Of a stretch of DNA of 37,302 nucleotides, positions 15,599 through 24,133 are shown in pieces. Source of the stretch: Bacillota bacterium (GTDB lineage: Bacteria; Bacillota; UBA994; UBA5500). The stretch lies in assembly GCA_023436245.1 (NCBI GenBank), contig JAEZJZ010000080.1:1-37302 (forward strand), given 5' to 3'. The first letter of the stretch is position 1. Every line of letters begins with the position of its first letter. The position numbers and the translations under genes were made by a program. The notes beneath the pieces were generated by a model. The model was not told the DNA's origin and did no database searches. It saw only the letters and a program-made list of their open reading frames with translations.

Positions 15599-15868
15599 CA
15601 GTCTGTTTGGGTTCCATGTTTGAGAAACCAGGTTCATGGGTAACGTTACCATCGGGACGGATGGGATGTTGCCCATTTTCCTTTGCGGCATGCTGGCTGT
15701 GTGCAGTAACAGCCACGAAATGGATGAATCATTTTCGCCCTGGCTCACGTATAGGTGATTGTGGCGACAAGTGAGACACCTTTTGCGCGCATTACCGTCA
15801 AATTATGTAACACGGCTGGCTCAGGGAGTCCGCGCCGTCGCTCAATAGGGTCGTTATCTCACCCACCG
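15599..15868. other. Gene-free stretch after the Uma2 gene
   Basis: No supportable gene. It holds a perfect 12-base palindrome GGTAACGTTACC (15639-15650) and a small hairpin GGCTGT-8 bases-ACAGCC near 15691-15710 without a T tract. Open frames here are short and lack ribosome sites. Confidence 0.4.
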
Positions 15869-15873
15869 CAAAT

Positions 15874-15943
15874 CCCGCACCATGTTGCGGGGTCTACGAT
15901 AAGGGGAAAAGCGACTTTCTGAACGCTCTCGCAATGCTACGGG
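15874..15943. repeat. Palindromic repeat unit homologous to the in-frame insert of the M14 gene
   Basis: CCCGCACCATGTTGCGGG (15874-15891) followed by TCTAC, AAGGGGA and GAACGCTCTCGCAA (15921-15934). The same order is found inside the peptidase gene at 27958-28018: CCCGCAGCATGCTGCGGG, GCTAC, AAGGGGA, then GAACGCTCTCGCAA. The last 14 bases are identical. Confidence 0.8.
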
Positions 15944-15951
15944 ACGGGCAT

Positions 15952-16008
15952 CGGCTCGCATGCCGAGCCGGTCTACAGTAGGCGGGGCGCATGCAGGCGC
16001 CACCTACG
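15952..16008. repeat. Two further GTAG/CTAC-bordered hairpins
   Basis: CGGCTCGCATGCCGAGCCG (15952-15970) is followed by GTCTACAG. Next to it an imperfect hairpin opens with GTAGGCGGGGCGC (15978-15990) and closes with GGCGCCACCTAC (15996-16007). Both centre on GCATGC, as in the other copies. Confidence 0.75.
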
Positions 16009-16124
16009 GACATACACAGATTGCACAAATCACCCGCAAGTCGCAGTGCTCTTGGACGAGTTGCTCGTTTACTAGTTGGTGCGACGCAAATGAAACAGGC
16101 AATTTCTTGTCGAAATTAGTTTCT

Positions 16125-16152
16125 TTGTCAGATCAGTTGTGTCTGTTATAAT
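16125..16152 (+). promoter_or_regulatory. Sigma-A promoter of the DedA gene
   Basis: TTGTCA (16125-16130) and a perfect TATAAT (16147-16152) are separated by 16 bases, in an AT-rich stretch. The leader to the start at 16270 is about 110 bases. Confidence 0.7.
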
Positions 16153-16269
16153 GAAAAGAAAATTCCTTGCAGTATCTGCAGACAATTTGCCTGGCAGAAC
16201 GTCATACCATAGGATACAGTCACAGGCGTGCGCAACTGGGTCTCATTTGGAGTTGGAGGAGGGAAGTAT

Positions 16270-16887
16270 TTGCTGGAGCTCTTTAATCTCTATTTCGCTC
16301 AACTAAGCTACTTGATCATCTTTCTGGCGGCTCTGGCTGAGGGTTTGACCATACCTTGTCCGTCAATGGCAGTGCTCTTGATGGCAGGTGCCGCTACCGC
16401 TACTGATAAGGTTTCTTTCTGGGCTGCCGTTTTGGTTGGCTCAGTCGCATACACTATTGGCGCCATCGTTCCTTATGCTGTTGGTTATTATCTTCCCAGT
16501 TTGCAGAAGTTGCCGTGGGTGGGGCGGTTCATAGAAGCCTCTCTCAAGTCGCTCGACCAGGTGAATAAGCTGTTCGTGCGACACGGAGAGAAGATTGTCG
16601 CTCTTGCCAGACCGTTTTGGATTGGCAACTGCGTTTCCTACTTTGCCGGGCTGAACCGCATGAAGCCGCTGAAGTTCCTGCTCTTCACCTTTCTTGGCAT
16701 CTCGGGTTGGAGTGTGACCGTCGTCTACCTTGGCAATGTGTTCAGCACGAACCTGGGGAGAGCAGCCGCGCTGATCAAGCAGTACTCCTGGATGTCGTTC
16801 GGAGTGCTGGTGCTGGTCGGAGTCTGCGCCTGGCTGGTTGCCCGCTACCTGCGCTCGCGGAACCGCGTATCCACAGCAAGAGAATAG
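16270..16887 (+). CDS. DedA family membrane protein
   Basis: A protein of 205 residues from the TTG at 16270. GGAGGAGGG (16254-16262) stands 7 bases before it, while the longer frame from GTG at 16228 would read through that site. Features of the DedA/SNARE-associated family are an opening LLELFNLYFAQLSYLIIFLAALAEG, the acidic glycine motif EGLTIPCPS, then GAIVPYAVGYYL, FVRHGEKIVALARPFWIGNCVSYFAGLNRMK with its conserved R-x-x-P-x-x-R-like element, and two C-terminal membrane helices. DedA proteins act in the cytoplasmic membrane, several as undecaprenyl phosphate or lipid flippases, and affect envelope homeostasis. Here P-F-W replaces the usual R-F-x-P-x-x-R spacing, so a divergent member. 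A terminator follows. Confidence 0.85.
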   Translation: MLELFNLYFAQLSYLIIFLAALAEGLTIPCPSMAVLLMAGAATATDKVSFWAAVLVGSVAYTIGAIVPYAVGYYLPSLQKLPWVGRFIEASLKSLDQVNKLFVRHGEKIVALARPFWIGNCVSYFAGLNRMKPLKFLLFTFLGISGWSVTVVYLGNVFSTNLGRAAALIKQYSWMSFGVLVLVGVCAWLVARYLRSRNRVSTARE

Positions 16888-16889
16888 TG

Positions 16890-16922
16890 AACAGCGGCGA
16901 GACATTGGTCCGCCGCTGTTTT
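16890..16922 (+). terminator. Terminator after the DedA gene
   Basis: A 10-bp stem AACAGCGGCG (16890-16899) with CGCCGCTGTT (16911-16920), an 11-base loop and a TTTT tail. It separates the DedA gene from the aminotransferase gene. Confidence 0.8.
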
Positions 16923-17001
16923 GCTGCCGTTTCGCGCAGGATTTCTTTTGCCCTTCAGAGAAAACATAGCAGATAGCACCAGGCAAGAGAGGGGAAGAAA
17001 G

Positions 17002-18183
17002 ATGAGCTCGACACGCTTTGCGGACCGGATGCAGGGCCTATCCACCAAGGTGGTAGGAGAGATACTGAAGCTGACCCAGCAGCCCAAAATCATCTCGTTT
17101 GCTGGGGGAATGCCAGCTAGGGATGCGTTTCCGACAGAACAATTGGCTGATCTGGCCGAACAAGTGATCAGAGAGCGGAAGGATGCCGTGCTGCAGTACG
17201 GCGTGACCGAAGGGTTCTATCCCTTACGGGAGTTCATCGCCCATTGGCTACTCCAGAAGGGCATGCAGGTGAAGCCGGAAGAGGTGCTGATCACCAGCGG
17301 GTCGCAGCAGGGCATCGATTTGATCGCCAAGGCGCTTATCAACCCTGGAGACCGGGTGCTCGTGGAAAGACCGACCTACCTGACTGCCATCCAGATTTTT
17401 CGTTCCTACCAGGCAGGTTTTCTGCCGATACCATACGACCAGCACGGCGTGGATGTGCCTGCCCTAGAGCAGCTGATCCGTGACCATCAGCCGAAAGTTG
17501 TCTACCTGATCCCGACATTCCAGAATCCGACCGGCCAGACATTGGGGCTGGAGAATCGACAGGCCTTGGCCGCCATGTTGCAGCGCCACTCGGTGGTGCT
17601 GGTGGAGGATGATCCGTATGGAGACTTGCGCTATCGCGGGCAATCCCTGCCTGCAATCTCCGGAATGGACACCAGCGGGCAGAGCATTTATCTCGGCAGC
17701 TTCTCCAAGATCATCTCCCCGGGCCTGCGCATCGGTTTTGCCGTGGCCAAGGGCGATCTATTTGAGCACCTGGTGATCGGCAAGCAGGTGACTGACGTGC
17801 ACACCAGCAACCTCTCGCAGGCGTTGGTCTACGAGTTCTGTCGCCGAGGCTACCTGGAGCAGCATATCGCCCGCATCAGCGCTCTGTACGGGGAGAAATG
17901 TCGACGGATGCAGGCGGCCATTCGGGAGTACATGCCGGCAGGCATCCAGTGGACAGATCCAGAGGGCGGGCTGTTCATCTGGGGCGTGTTGCCGTCTGGA
18001 ATGGACAGCAAGCAACTGATGCAGGCGGCGATTCGCAACAAAGTAGCGTTCATCCCGGGAGAGAGCTTCTTTGCGGATGGCGAGGGACAGAACACGATGC
18101 GGCTGAACTTTTCCAATGCGACCCCGGATGAGATTGAGGTTGGCATTGCCAGACTGGCGGAAGTGGTCAGACAGTCCATGTAA
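17002..18183 (+). CDS. PLP-dependent aminotransferase, class I/II (2-aminoadipate/aromatic type)
   Basis: A 393-residue fold-type I aminotransferase. Visible signatures are FAGGMPARDAFP (33-44), QYGVTEGFYPLREFIA (65-80), ITSGSQQGIDLIAKA (97-111), the PLP-contacting NPTG (175-178), D203 and Y206 in DDPYGD, and the PLP lysine K236 in SFSKIISPGLRIGF. This subgroup includes LysN-like 2-aminoadipate transaminases and the catalytic halves of MocR regulators, but no DNA-binding N-domain is present here. It transfers an amino group between an amino acid and 2-oxoglutarate in the cytoplasm; the substrate is undetermined. The ATG at 17002 follows GGGGAAGAAAG and is preferred over the frame's earlier start at 16921, which falls on the preceding terminator. 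The terminator at 18211 closes it as a single-gene unit. Confidence 0.9.
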   Translation: MSSTRFADRMQGLSTKVVGEILKLTQQPKIISFAGGMPARDAFPTEQLADLAEQVIRERKDAVLQYGVTEGFYPLREFIAHWLLQKGMQVKPEEVLITSGSQQGIDLIAKALINPGDRVLVERPTYLTAIQIFRSYQAGFLPIPYDQHGVDVPALEQLIRDHQPKVVYLIPTFQNPTGQTLGLENRQALAAMLQRHSVVLVEDDPYGDLRYRGQSLPAISGMDTSGQSIYLGSFSKIISPGLRIGFAVAKGDLFEHLVIGKQVTDVHTSNLSQALVYEFCRRGYLEQHIARISALYGEKCRRMQAAIREYMPAGIQWTDPEGGLFIWGVLPSGMDSKQLMQAAIRNKVAFIPGESFFADGEGQNTMRLNFSNATPDEIEVGIARLAEVVRQSM

Positions 18184-18210
18184 CTCTCCGGGCTGCTACA
18201 GCTAGATAGG

Positions 18211-18238
18211 CGGGCGGTGCGATGGCACCGCCCGTTTT
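18211..18238 (+). terminator. Terminator after the aminotransferase gene
   Basis: A perfect 10-bp stem CGGGCGGTGC (18211-18220) with GCACCGCCCG (18225-18234), a GATG loop and TTTT. Confidence 0.88.
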
Positions 18239-18279
18239 GCAGAGACTTGATGCAACCAAGAAGGGAGCGGTGTAGGAAG

Positions 18280-21200
18280 ATGAGTCTTTCTCTATTTCAT
18301 CCACTGGTGGCGGAATGGTTCACGCGGCAGATAGGCGAGCCCAGCCCTCCTCAGCAATGCGGTTGGCCGGTGATCGCGCGCGGCGAGCATACCCTGATCA
18401 CCGCTCCCACCGGTGCGGGCAAGACGCTGGCTGCATTCCTGGTGGCCATCAACGATTTGCTGGAGCGGGGTCTCACGGGAACTCTGGGCCAAGGGGTACA
18501 GGTGCTCTATGTTTCGCCGCTCAAGGCCCTAAATAACGACATCTATCGTAACCTGGAGCAGCCACTGACGGGTATCCTTGATCTCTGCAGAGAGCGCGGC
18601 GTCGCTTGCCCCGAGATCACGCGCGCTGTGCGCACCGGAGACACGCCGATGCGCGAACGCCAGCGCATGCTGCGTCAGCCGCCGCATATTTTGATCACCA
18701 CGCCCGAGTCTCTCTACCTGCTGCTGACTTCCCCCAAGGCACAGCAGATTCTCAGCCAGGTGCGCTACCTGATCATGGACGAGATCCACGCTTTGCTGGA
18801 CAGCAAGCGCGGTGTTCACCTGGCGCTCTCGGTGGAGCGGCTGGCCGCGCTGGCTGAACACCCCTTCCAGCGCATCGGTCTCTCCGCCACGGTGGAGCCC
18901 CTGGCGGAGGCGGCCGCCTTCTTGGGCGGTGGCGAGTTGGTCGGTGATGAGTGGCAGGCGCGCCCGGTGTCTATCGTCGCCCCACGCGTGGCGAAGCGGG
19001 TTGACCTGCGGGTGCAGCTGCCCGCTGGCAACGGATTGGCGGTGGAGTCGGCCGGTAGCGTTTGGCCTGGCATTTACCAACAGGTGCTGGACCTCGTCCG
19101 GCAGCATCATTCCACCATTGTGTTCGTGAACAATCGCGCAGTGGCTGAGAAGACGGCTTGGAACATCAATCAGCTTGCCGGCTCGGATATAGCGCGCGCC
19201 CATCACGGCAGTGTCTCGCGGGAGGTAAGGCTGGACATTGAGCAACAGTTGAAGTCGGGCCAACTGACCTGCCTAGTAGCTACTGCCACCTTGGAGCTCG
19301 GTATCGACATTGGTGCCGTTGACCTGGTTGTGCAAATCGCAGCGCCCAAGTCGGTAGCTAGAGGCCTGCAGCGCCTGGGGCGAGCCGGACATCGCCTGGA
19401 TTCTGTGAGCAAGGGCCGCATCATCCCGCGCACGCGCAGTGACCTGCTGGAGAGCGCAGCTATTGCCCGGGAAATGCTGGTCGGTTCCTTGGAGTCGCTG
19501 CAGGTGCCGCAGAACAGCTTGGATGTACTGGCGCAGCAGGTCTTGGCCATGGCCAGCGTAGATGAATGGGAAATCTCTGACTTGCTGCAGTTGATCCGGC
19601 GTGCCTATCCTTATCGCCATTTGACTCTGGATGAGTTGCTGCGAGTAATTCGTATGCTCAGCGGAGAGTACGAGCAGCAGCCAGACTTCGAGGTGCGACC
19701 GCGGGTGATTTGGGATCCCGCAACCCAGCTAGTCAGCGGAGACAACTACAGCCGGTTACTGGCGCTGCGCTCTGGCGGGACGATTCCTGACCGGGGATAC
19801 TTCCCTGTCTACTTGCCCGATGGCACAACTCTCCTGGGCGAGTTGGACGAGGGCTTCGTCTTTGAGGCTCGCACCGGAGACCGCTTCATGCTGGGCACCG
19901 CAGCCTGGCGCATTGAACGCATTGAGCAAAACCGGGTAATCGTCTCCAAGAGTGACCCTGGCGGCGCCAGATCTCCTTACTGGACAGGCGAAGGCTTAGG
20001 GCGTCCCTACGAGTTGGGGCAGCGTTACGGCAGCTTCCTGCGCGAGATGGCGGATAGGGTCGGGGATGAGGGCTTTGTCGCCTGGCTGCAACAGCAGGCG
20101 CCCTTAGGTGTCGCTGAGGCTCGGGTGTTGCGGCGTTACCTACAGGAGCAGATACAGGCACTTGGAGGCGTTCTGGCCCACGATCGCCGGCTGATCGTCG
20201 AACACTTCAGCGACGATGTCGGCGATCGCAGGGTGCTAATCCATTCTCCTTTCGGGGGGCGCGTGCATGCCGGGCTGGCCATTATGTTGCAGCAGGCTGT
20301 CGCCAACCAGGGCGAATGCCAGGTGGAGGTCGCGCACAACGATGACGGCGTTCTCCTGAACGTTTTGGGCGGGGTCAACCCCCCAGAACAACTGTTCAGC
20401 TTGCTCTCCCCAGAAACGGCTGAAGAGCAGCTGTTCCAGCTTCTGCCCGGCACTTCCATGTTCTCCATTGCGTTCAGGCACAATCTTGCGCGGGCGCTCA
20501 TGCTTGGGGGTAAAAGGCACGGGCAGCGATCGCCGCTCTGGATTCAGCGCATGCGGGCGTTGGAGGCGCTGCAGTTGGCTGAGCACTACGCCGATCACCC
20601 GCTGGTGGTGGAAACATACCGCGAGTGCCTGGAGTCTGTGCTGGACGTACCCGGTCTGCTTGATCTGCTCCGGCGAGTGCAGCAAGGCGAGATCGTCGTC
20701 GATGACCGGTGGACCGAGCATCCGTCGCCTTTCAGTCGCGATCTGCTGTTTCAGTTTTCCTGGGTGCCGATGTATGAGGGAGTGATGCCCAAACCGCAGC
20801 GCCCAGAGCGGGTCCCGCTGTCGGCTGGAGAGCGGCTGCGCTTGCGACAGAAGCGTTTGGCCGCTTCCGCTGGCAAAGCCCAGCCGGCGACCCTGCCAGT
20901 TGCTGCTTGGGCCAAGTTTCTGCCCGCCTGGCAGGGTGTCGGACGCGCACAACCGGCATCATCCGAGCATCTATTGGCCGTGATCCGGCAGTTGGCCGGC
21001 TTGGCCCTGCCGGCGGAGTGGTGGGAGGATTTCATCTTTCCTACCCGCCTGCACGGGTATCAGGCGGCTTGGCTCGATCAACTGATCTCCACCGGACAGG
21101 TCTTCTGGCGCATGCTGGCAGGCGAAGGGACGCCCCGCCTTGCCTGGTATCCGGGCGACCAGGCCTTTTCCTCGGAGTTAACTCTGTCGCAGCAGTCGCT

Positions 21201-22086
21201 GGGGGAGGCAGAACAGCGAGTTTGCCAAGCATTGGCTGAACGCGGAGCCAGTTGGCTTCAGCAGTTGGCCACCGCCACCGGATTGGACAGCCAGCCGTTG
21301 CTGCTCTCTCTGCAGAAGCTGATTCTGCAGGGCATCGTCGTCAATGATTCCTTCCTGTTGGTCAGGCAGGCGCTGCAGCAGTCTTCCAGTGGCAGCGTGA
21401 AGGCACGGGCTCGCATTCGCGCAGCCGCCTATCGCCCGGAGATGGGCCGCTTCGCCCTGGCTCTGCCTGCCTCTGAACCGTCGCTCGACGAGCAGTTGGA
21501 GCGTTCTTTACGGCGCTTCGGGCTGTTCATGTATGAGGTGTATCGGGCGGAGGAGACGGCGTACTCCTGGGGAGAAGTGTATGACCAGGTGCAGCGCTGG
21601 GAGCTCTCGGGGCGAGTGGAGCGGGGGTTGTATTTGGAGGGTCTGAGCGGCCGACAGTTCGCCACGTCATCTGCCGTGGCGGAGCTCAACCGCATCGCCG
21701 CAGAGCGGGATCTGTGGCAGGTTTTGGTCGCCTGCGATCCGGCGCAGGTCTATGGTTTGGCGGCCACCGCCGCCCGGGAGCAACTGGCCTGGACCCGCAA
21801 CCCCGGAACTGTCCTGGTCAGTCGAGATGGGCAGGTGGTGCTGGTGGTTGAGCGCCACGGCTCCAGAGTCTCGGTGCACCCTGAGCTGTCGCCGACCGAG
21901 CAACTGATAGCTGTCAGGCACTTTCTGGAGGCCTGGCAGGCCAAGCGATTTTGGGGGAACAGGCGCAAGCTGACCATCGCCACCTGGCAGGATCAGCCGG
22001 CAGCCCAGTCCCCGCTGGTCAGCGAGTTGCGGGAGCTCGGGTTCTGGCGCGAGATGCAGGATCTAGTCCTGTGGAGGAAGATATAG
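18280..22086 (+). CDS. Lhr-type DEAD/DEAH-box helicase
   Basis: A 1268-residue superfamily 2 helicase of the Lhr (large helicase-related) type. Motifs in order are Walker A APTGAGKT (42-49), SPLKALNNDI (79-88), TPESLYLLLTS (141-151), the DEIH box (167-170), LSATV (201-205) and motif VI QRLGRAGHR (364-372). After the two RecA domains come the winged-helix and beta-barrel parts of the Lhr core, then a C-terminal extension ending in RRKLTIATW and WREMQDLVLWRKI. Lhr proteins are ATP-driven 3'-5' DNA translocases that unwind RNA:DNA hybrids and act in DNA repair. The size lies between Lhr-core proteins (about 850) and full-length Lhr (about 1500), so the C-terminal domain is shorter. The ATG at 18280 follows GTAGGAAG; the longer frame from 18217 would start inside the terminator. 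No nuclease or exonuclease partner is adjacent. Confidence 0.92.
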   Translation: MSLSLFHPLVAEWFTRQIGEPSPPQQCGWPVIARGEHTLITAPTGAGKTLAAFLVAINDLLERGLTGTLGQGVQVLYVSPLKALNNDIYRNLEQPLTGILDLCRERGVACPEITRAVRTGDTPMRERQRMLRQPPHILITTPESLYLLLTSPKAQQILSQVRYLIMDEIHALLDSKRGVHLALSVERLAALAEHPFQRIGLSATVEPLAEAAAFLGGGELVGDEWQARPVSIVAPRVAKRVDLRVQLPAGNGLAVESAGSVWPGIYQQVLDLVRQHHSTIVFVNNRAVAEKTAWNINQLAGSDIARAHHGSVSREVRLDIEQQLKSGQLTCLVATATLELGIDIGAVDLVVQIAAPKSVARGLQRLGRAGHRLDSVSKGRIIPRTRSDLLESAAIAREMLVGSLESLQVPQNSLDVLAQQVLAMASVDEWEISDLLQLIRRAYPYRHLTLDELLRVIRMLSGEYEQQPDFEVRPRVIWDPATQLVSGDNYSRLLALRSGGTIPDRGYFPVYLPDGTTLLGELDEGFVFEARTGDRFMLGTAAWRIERIEQNRVIVSKSDPGGARSPYWTGEGLGRPYELGQRYGSFLREMADRVGDEGFVAWLQQQAPLGVAEARVLRRYLQEQIQALGGVLAHDRRLIVEHFSDDVGDRRVLIHSPFGGRVHAGLAIMLQQAVANQGECQVEVAHNDDGVLLNVLGGVNPPEQLFSLLSPETAEEQLFQLLPGTSMFSIAFRHNLARALMLGGKRHGQRSPLWIQRMRALEALQLAEHYADHPLVVETYRECLESVLDVPGLLDLLRRVQQGEIVVDDRWTEHPSPFSRDLLFQFSWVPMYEGVMPKPQRPERVPLSAGERLRLRQKRLAASAGKAQPATLPVAAWAKFLPAWQGVGRAQPASSEHLLAVIRQLAGLALPAEWWEDFIFPTRLHGYQAAWLDQLISTGQVFWRMLAGEGTPRLAWYPGDQAFSSELTLSQQSLGEAEQRVCQALAERGASWLQQLATATGLDSQPLLLSLQKLILQGIVVNDSFLLVRQALQQSSSGSVKARARIRAAAYRPEMGRFALALPASEPSLDEQLERSLRRFGLFMYEVYRAEETAYSWGEVYDQVQRWELSGRVERGLYLEGLSGRQFATSSAVAELNRIAAERDLWQVLVACDPAQVYGLAATAAREQLAWTRNPGTVLVSRDGQVVLVVERHGSRVSVHPELSPTEQLIAVRHFLEAWQAKRFWGNRRKLTIATWQDQPAAQSPLVSELRELGFWREMQDLVLWRKI

Positions 22087-22134
22087 CAAATGCGGAGTGG
22101 AAAAGATGTTGGCGAAAGCAGTAGCGGCAGCGAC

Positions 22135-22286
22135 GGGCGCCGTGCACGGAGCCCCTACGGCGATGTCGGTCGTGTTCTACTTGCCTGTGGGCGCGCATGC
22201 AGTGGAGGGTTCAACAGTACGGGCTGGTTGGGGCGCATGCGCCCCGCCGTGTTATCGGGTTCGTAGGGGGCGCATGAATGCGCCCC
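22135..22286. repeat. Cluster of three GCATGC-centred hairpins
   Basis: Three hairpins lie in 150 bases: GGGCGCCGTGCACGGAGCCC followed by CTACG (22135-22159), the perfect palindrome GGGGCGCATGCGCCCC (22230-22245), and GTAGGGGGCGCATGAATGCG plus CCCC (22263-22286). The first and last carry CTAC and GTAG on facing outer sides, like the pair at 1652-1716. The last ends 10 bases from the stop of the convergent radical SAM gene, so the cluster may serve as a terminator for either strand. Confidence 0.75.
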
Positions 22287-22296
22287 GTGCATTTGG

Positions 22297-23961
22297 CTAG
22301 CCCAGTTCAACGAATCCGTGCAGGCGCTTGCGGCGCTGGTCAACCACTGCTACCATGTTTGGCGGCTGGCGATAGTAGTCAAGGGTGGCGGGGGTGAGTG
22401 CTATCGGGAAAACGGAGCGTAACGCTTGCTTATAGGTGCGCGGGGAGAAATCGTCCAAATGCTGATTGAGGTAGTCCTCCCAGTTCGCTCGCCATTGCTC
22501 CGGCAGTCGCCACTGCGCTTGAAAGCTGGGCAGCGTGCGCGCTCGATCGATCTGCAGCAGATCCTTCAGAATCGGGTCAAGCGGCAGCCAATCACTGATC
22601 AAGCTGAGCAAAGTGTCCTGACTGTGCTGTACGCGCTGCAGCTCGTGTCGCTGCCAGTGCTCCGCCAGCTCGCTGAACAGCTGAAAAGGAGCCCGCGTGC
22701 CGGTCGTCCAGATGTAGGGCAGGGTCTCCCGCAATAGCCCCGAGTTATAGTAGTCCTCCAGCAGTTGTTCGATCAGATGCAACTGGTTGAGTTCGGCGAA
22801 GCTGAGCCAGTTGCTCCGCAACACTTCATAAGGTGGGCGGCTTGAGGCCACAAAGCCCAGCTCCGCAGTCTGTTCTGCGATCGGAGTACCGGGCAAGACC
22901 TTCAGGAAGCCAAGCTGCAGTTGATCAGGGCAAAGCTGCATCACCTGATCGAACGATTCGGTAATGCCCTCCCAGCCCTGATATGGCAGTCCAGCGATCA
23001 GATCCAAATGCAAATGGATATTGTGGCTGGCCTGCAGTTGCTGAATGTTTCTGGTTAGCTTGTCCCAGTGCATGCGGCGTCCGATGGCCGACAGCGTCAC
23101 CGGGTCGGTTGACTGAATCCCGATCTCGAACTGGAACACTCCCGGCGGCACCGTCGCCAAGAAAGTGAGCGCTTCCTCGGTCAGCAGGTCTGCGCAAATC
23201 TCGAAGTGAAAACGGCTCTGTTTGCGGTTTGCCAACAGGTAGCGCCAGATGGTCAGTGCTCGTGACTGGTCTGCGTTAAACGTTCTGTCCACGAATTTGA
23301 CCAGTGGCACATCTGCCCAGAGCAACAGGTCGAGTTCCTGGAACACTCGCGGCAGGGGAAACTGCCGCAGTCGGTCCTTGGCGGAAAGGCAATAGCTGCA
23401 GCCAAAGGGACAACCACGAGAGGTTTCCACATAGACCAGTCTGTGTTCGAGGCGATTCAGGTCTCGGGCCAGGTAGGCCGGTGGGATCAGGCTTGGGTCC
23501 AACGGCCGCTCAGCGTACCGGTTGCTCGCCGGGTGCTCTCGCCCGAACACGCCGGAGAGGGGTGGGCTGTCGTGTCCGGTCAGAGCTCGCAGCAACTGTC
23601 CGAAGACTGCTTCTCCTTCGCCAGAAATGACATAGTCGATCGCCGGTTCTGAACGCAGGATATCCAGGGGTCGTGCTCCAACCTCGGGTCCCCCCAGGAT
23701 GATGCGAGTCTCAGGCAAGACCTGCCGCAGGTCGCGCAGGAGTGCGAGCGTGGGCTCCACATTCCAGATGTAGCAGGAGCAAGCAAGGATGTCAGGCTCT
23801 AGCCGTCCGATTTCCGCCAGCAGAGCGCGCGGATCGTCGTTCACCTGGAACTCCAGCAGATCGACGTTTGGCCAGTCCCTAGCGACGGCTGAGCGCAGGT
23901 AACGCAGAGCGAGGCTGGAGTGAATGAACTTTGAGTTGAGAGTCATCAGGGCTATTCGCAT
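22297..23961 (-). CDS. B12-binding domain radical SAM protein (DUF4080 C-terminal type)
   Basis: A 554-residue radical SAM enzyme. Residues 1-135 form a cobalamin-binding-like Rossmann domain (MRIALMTLNSKFIHSSLALRYL-type start, LEPDILACSCYIWN, IILGGPEVGARP, DYVISGEGE). The [4Fe-4S] cluster motif is C184-x3-C188-x2-C191 in RGCPFGCSYC. FEIGIQSTDP and DLIAGLPYQGWEG follow as usual for the barrel. The C-terminal 200 residues fit the DUF4080 region. The B12-radical SAM group includes methyltransferases, ring-forming and many unassigned enzymes; the substrate is not known. The classic B12 D-x-H-x-x-G motif is not evident in the N-domain, so cobalamin binding is uncertain. The start is ATG at 23961, where the protein homology begins, with only a weak ribosome site. 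Confidence 0.88.
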   Translation of the reverse strand: MRIALMTLNSKFIHSSLALRYLRSAVARDWPNVDLLEFQVNDDPRALLAEIGRLEPDILACSCYIWNVEPTLALLRDLRQVLPETRIILGGPEVGARPLDILRSEPAIDYVISGEGEAVFGQLLRALTGHDSPPLSGVFGREHPASNRYAERPLDPSLIPPAYLARDLNRLEHRLVYVETSRGCPFGCSYCLSAKDRLRQFPLPRVFQELDLLLWADVPLVKFVDRTFNADQSRALTIWRYLLANRKQSRFHFEICADLLTEEALTFLATVPPGVFQFEIGIQSTDPVTLSAIGRRMHWDKLTRNIQQLQASHNIHLHLDLIAGLPYQGWEGITESFDQVMQLCPDQLQLGFLKVLPGTPIAEQTAELGFVASSRPPYEVLRSNWLSFAELNQLHLIEQLLEDYYNSGLLRETLPYIWTTGTRAPFQLFSELAEHWQRHELQRVQHSQDTLLSLISDWLPLDPILKDLLQIDRARTLPSFQAQWRLPEQWRANWEDYLNQHLDDFSPRTYKQALRSVFPIALTPATLDYYRQPPNMVAVVDQRRKRLHGFVELG

Positions 23962-24133
23962 CAAACCACTGCTTTCTGCCTTCGTTTGACGCAATTCTAA
24001 CACAAGCTGTGTCAGAACGGGAAACCCCAGCGCGTTGTCTACCCCAAGAGTAACGTGCGGCCTCAAGTTTCGCTCTAACTGACTGCGGGGACACGCTGCC
24101 CCTGTACCGCTGCAGTTTGAGACTTGACGCCCG

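Noticed and set aside
15874..16008. Clustered hairpins considered as a CRISPR array or integron attC site
   Set aside because: The units differ in sequence, spacing is irregular, and there are no cas genes or integrase; they fit dispersed palindromic repeats.
18529..19263. A 244-codon minus-strand open frame inside the Lhr gene
   Set aside because: Antisense to intact helicase motifs, with no start signal; a by-product of high GC.
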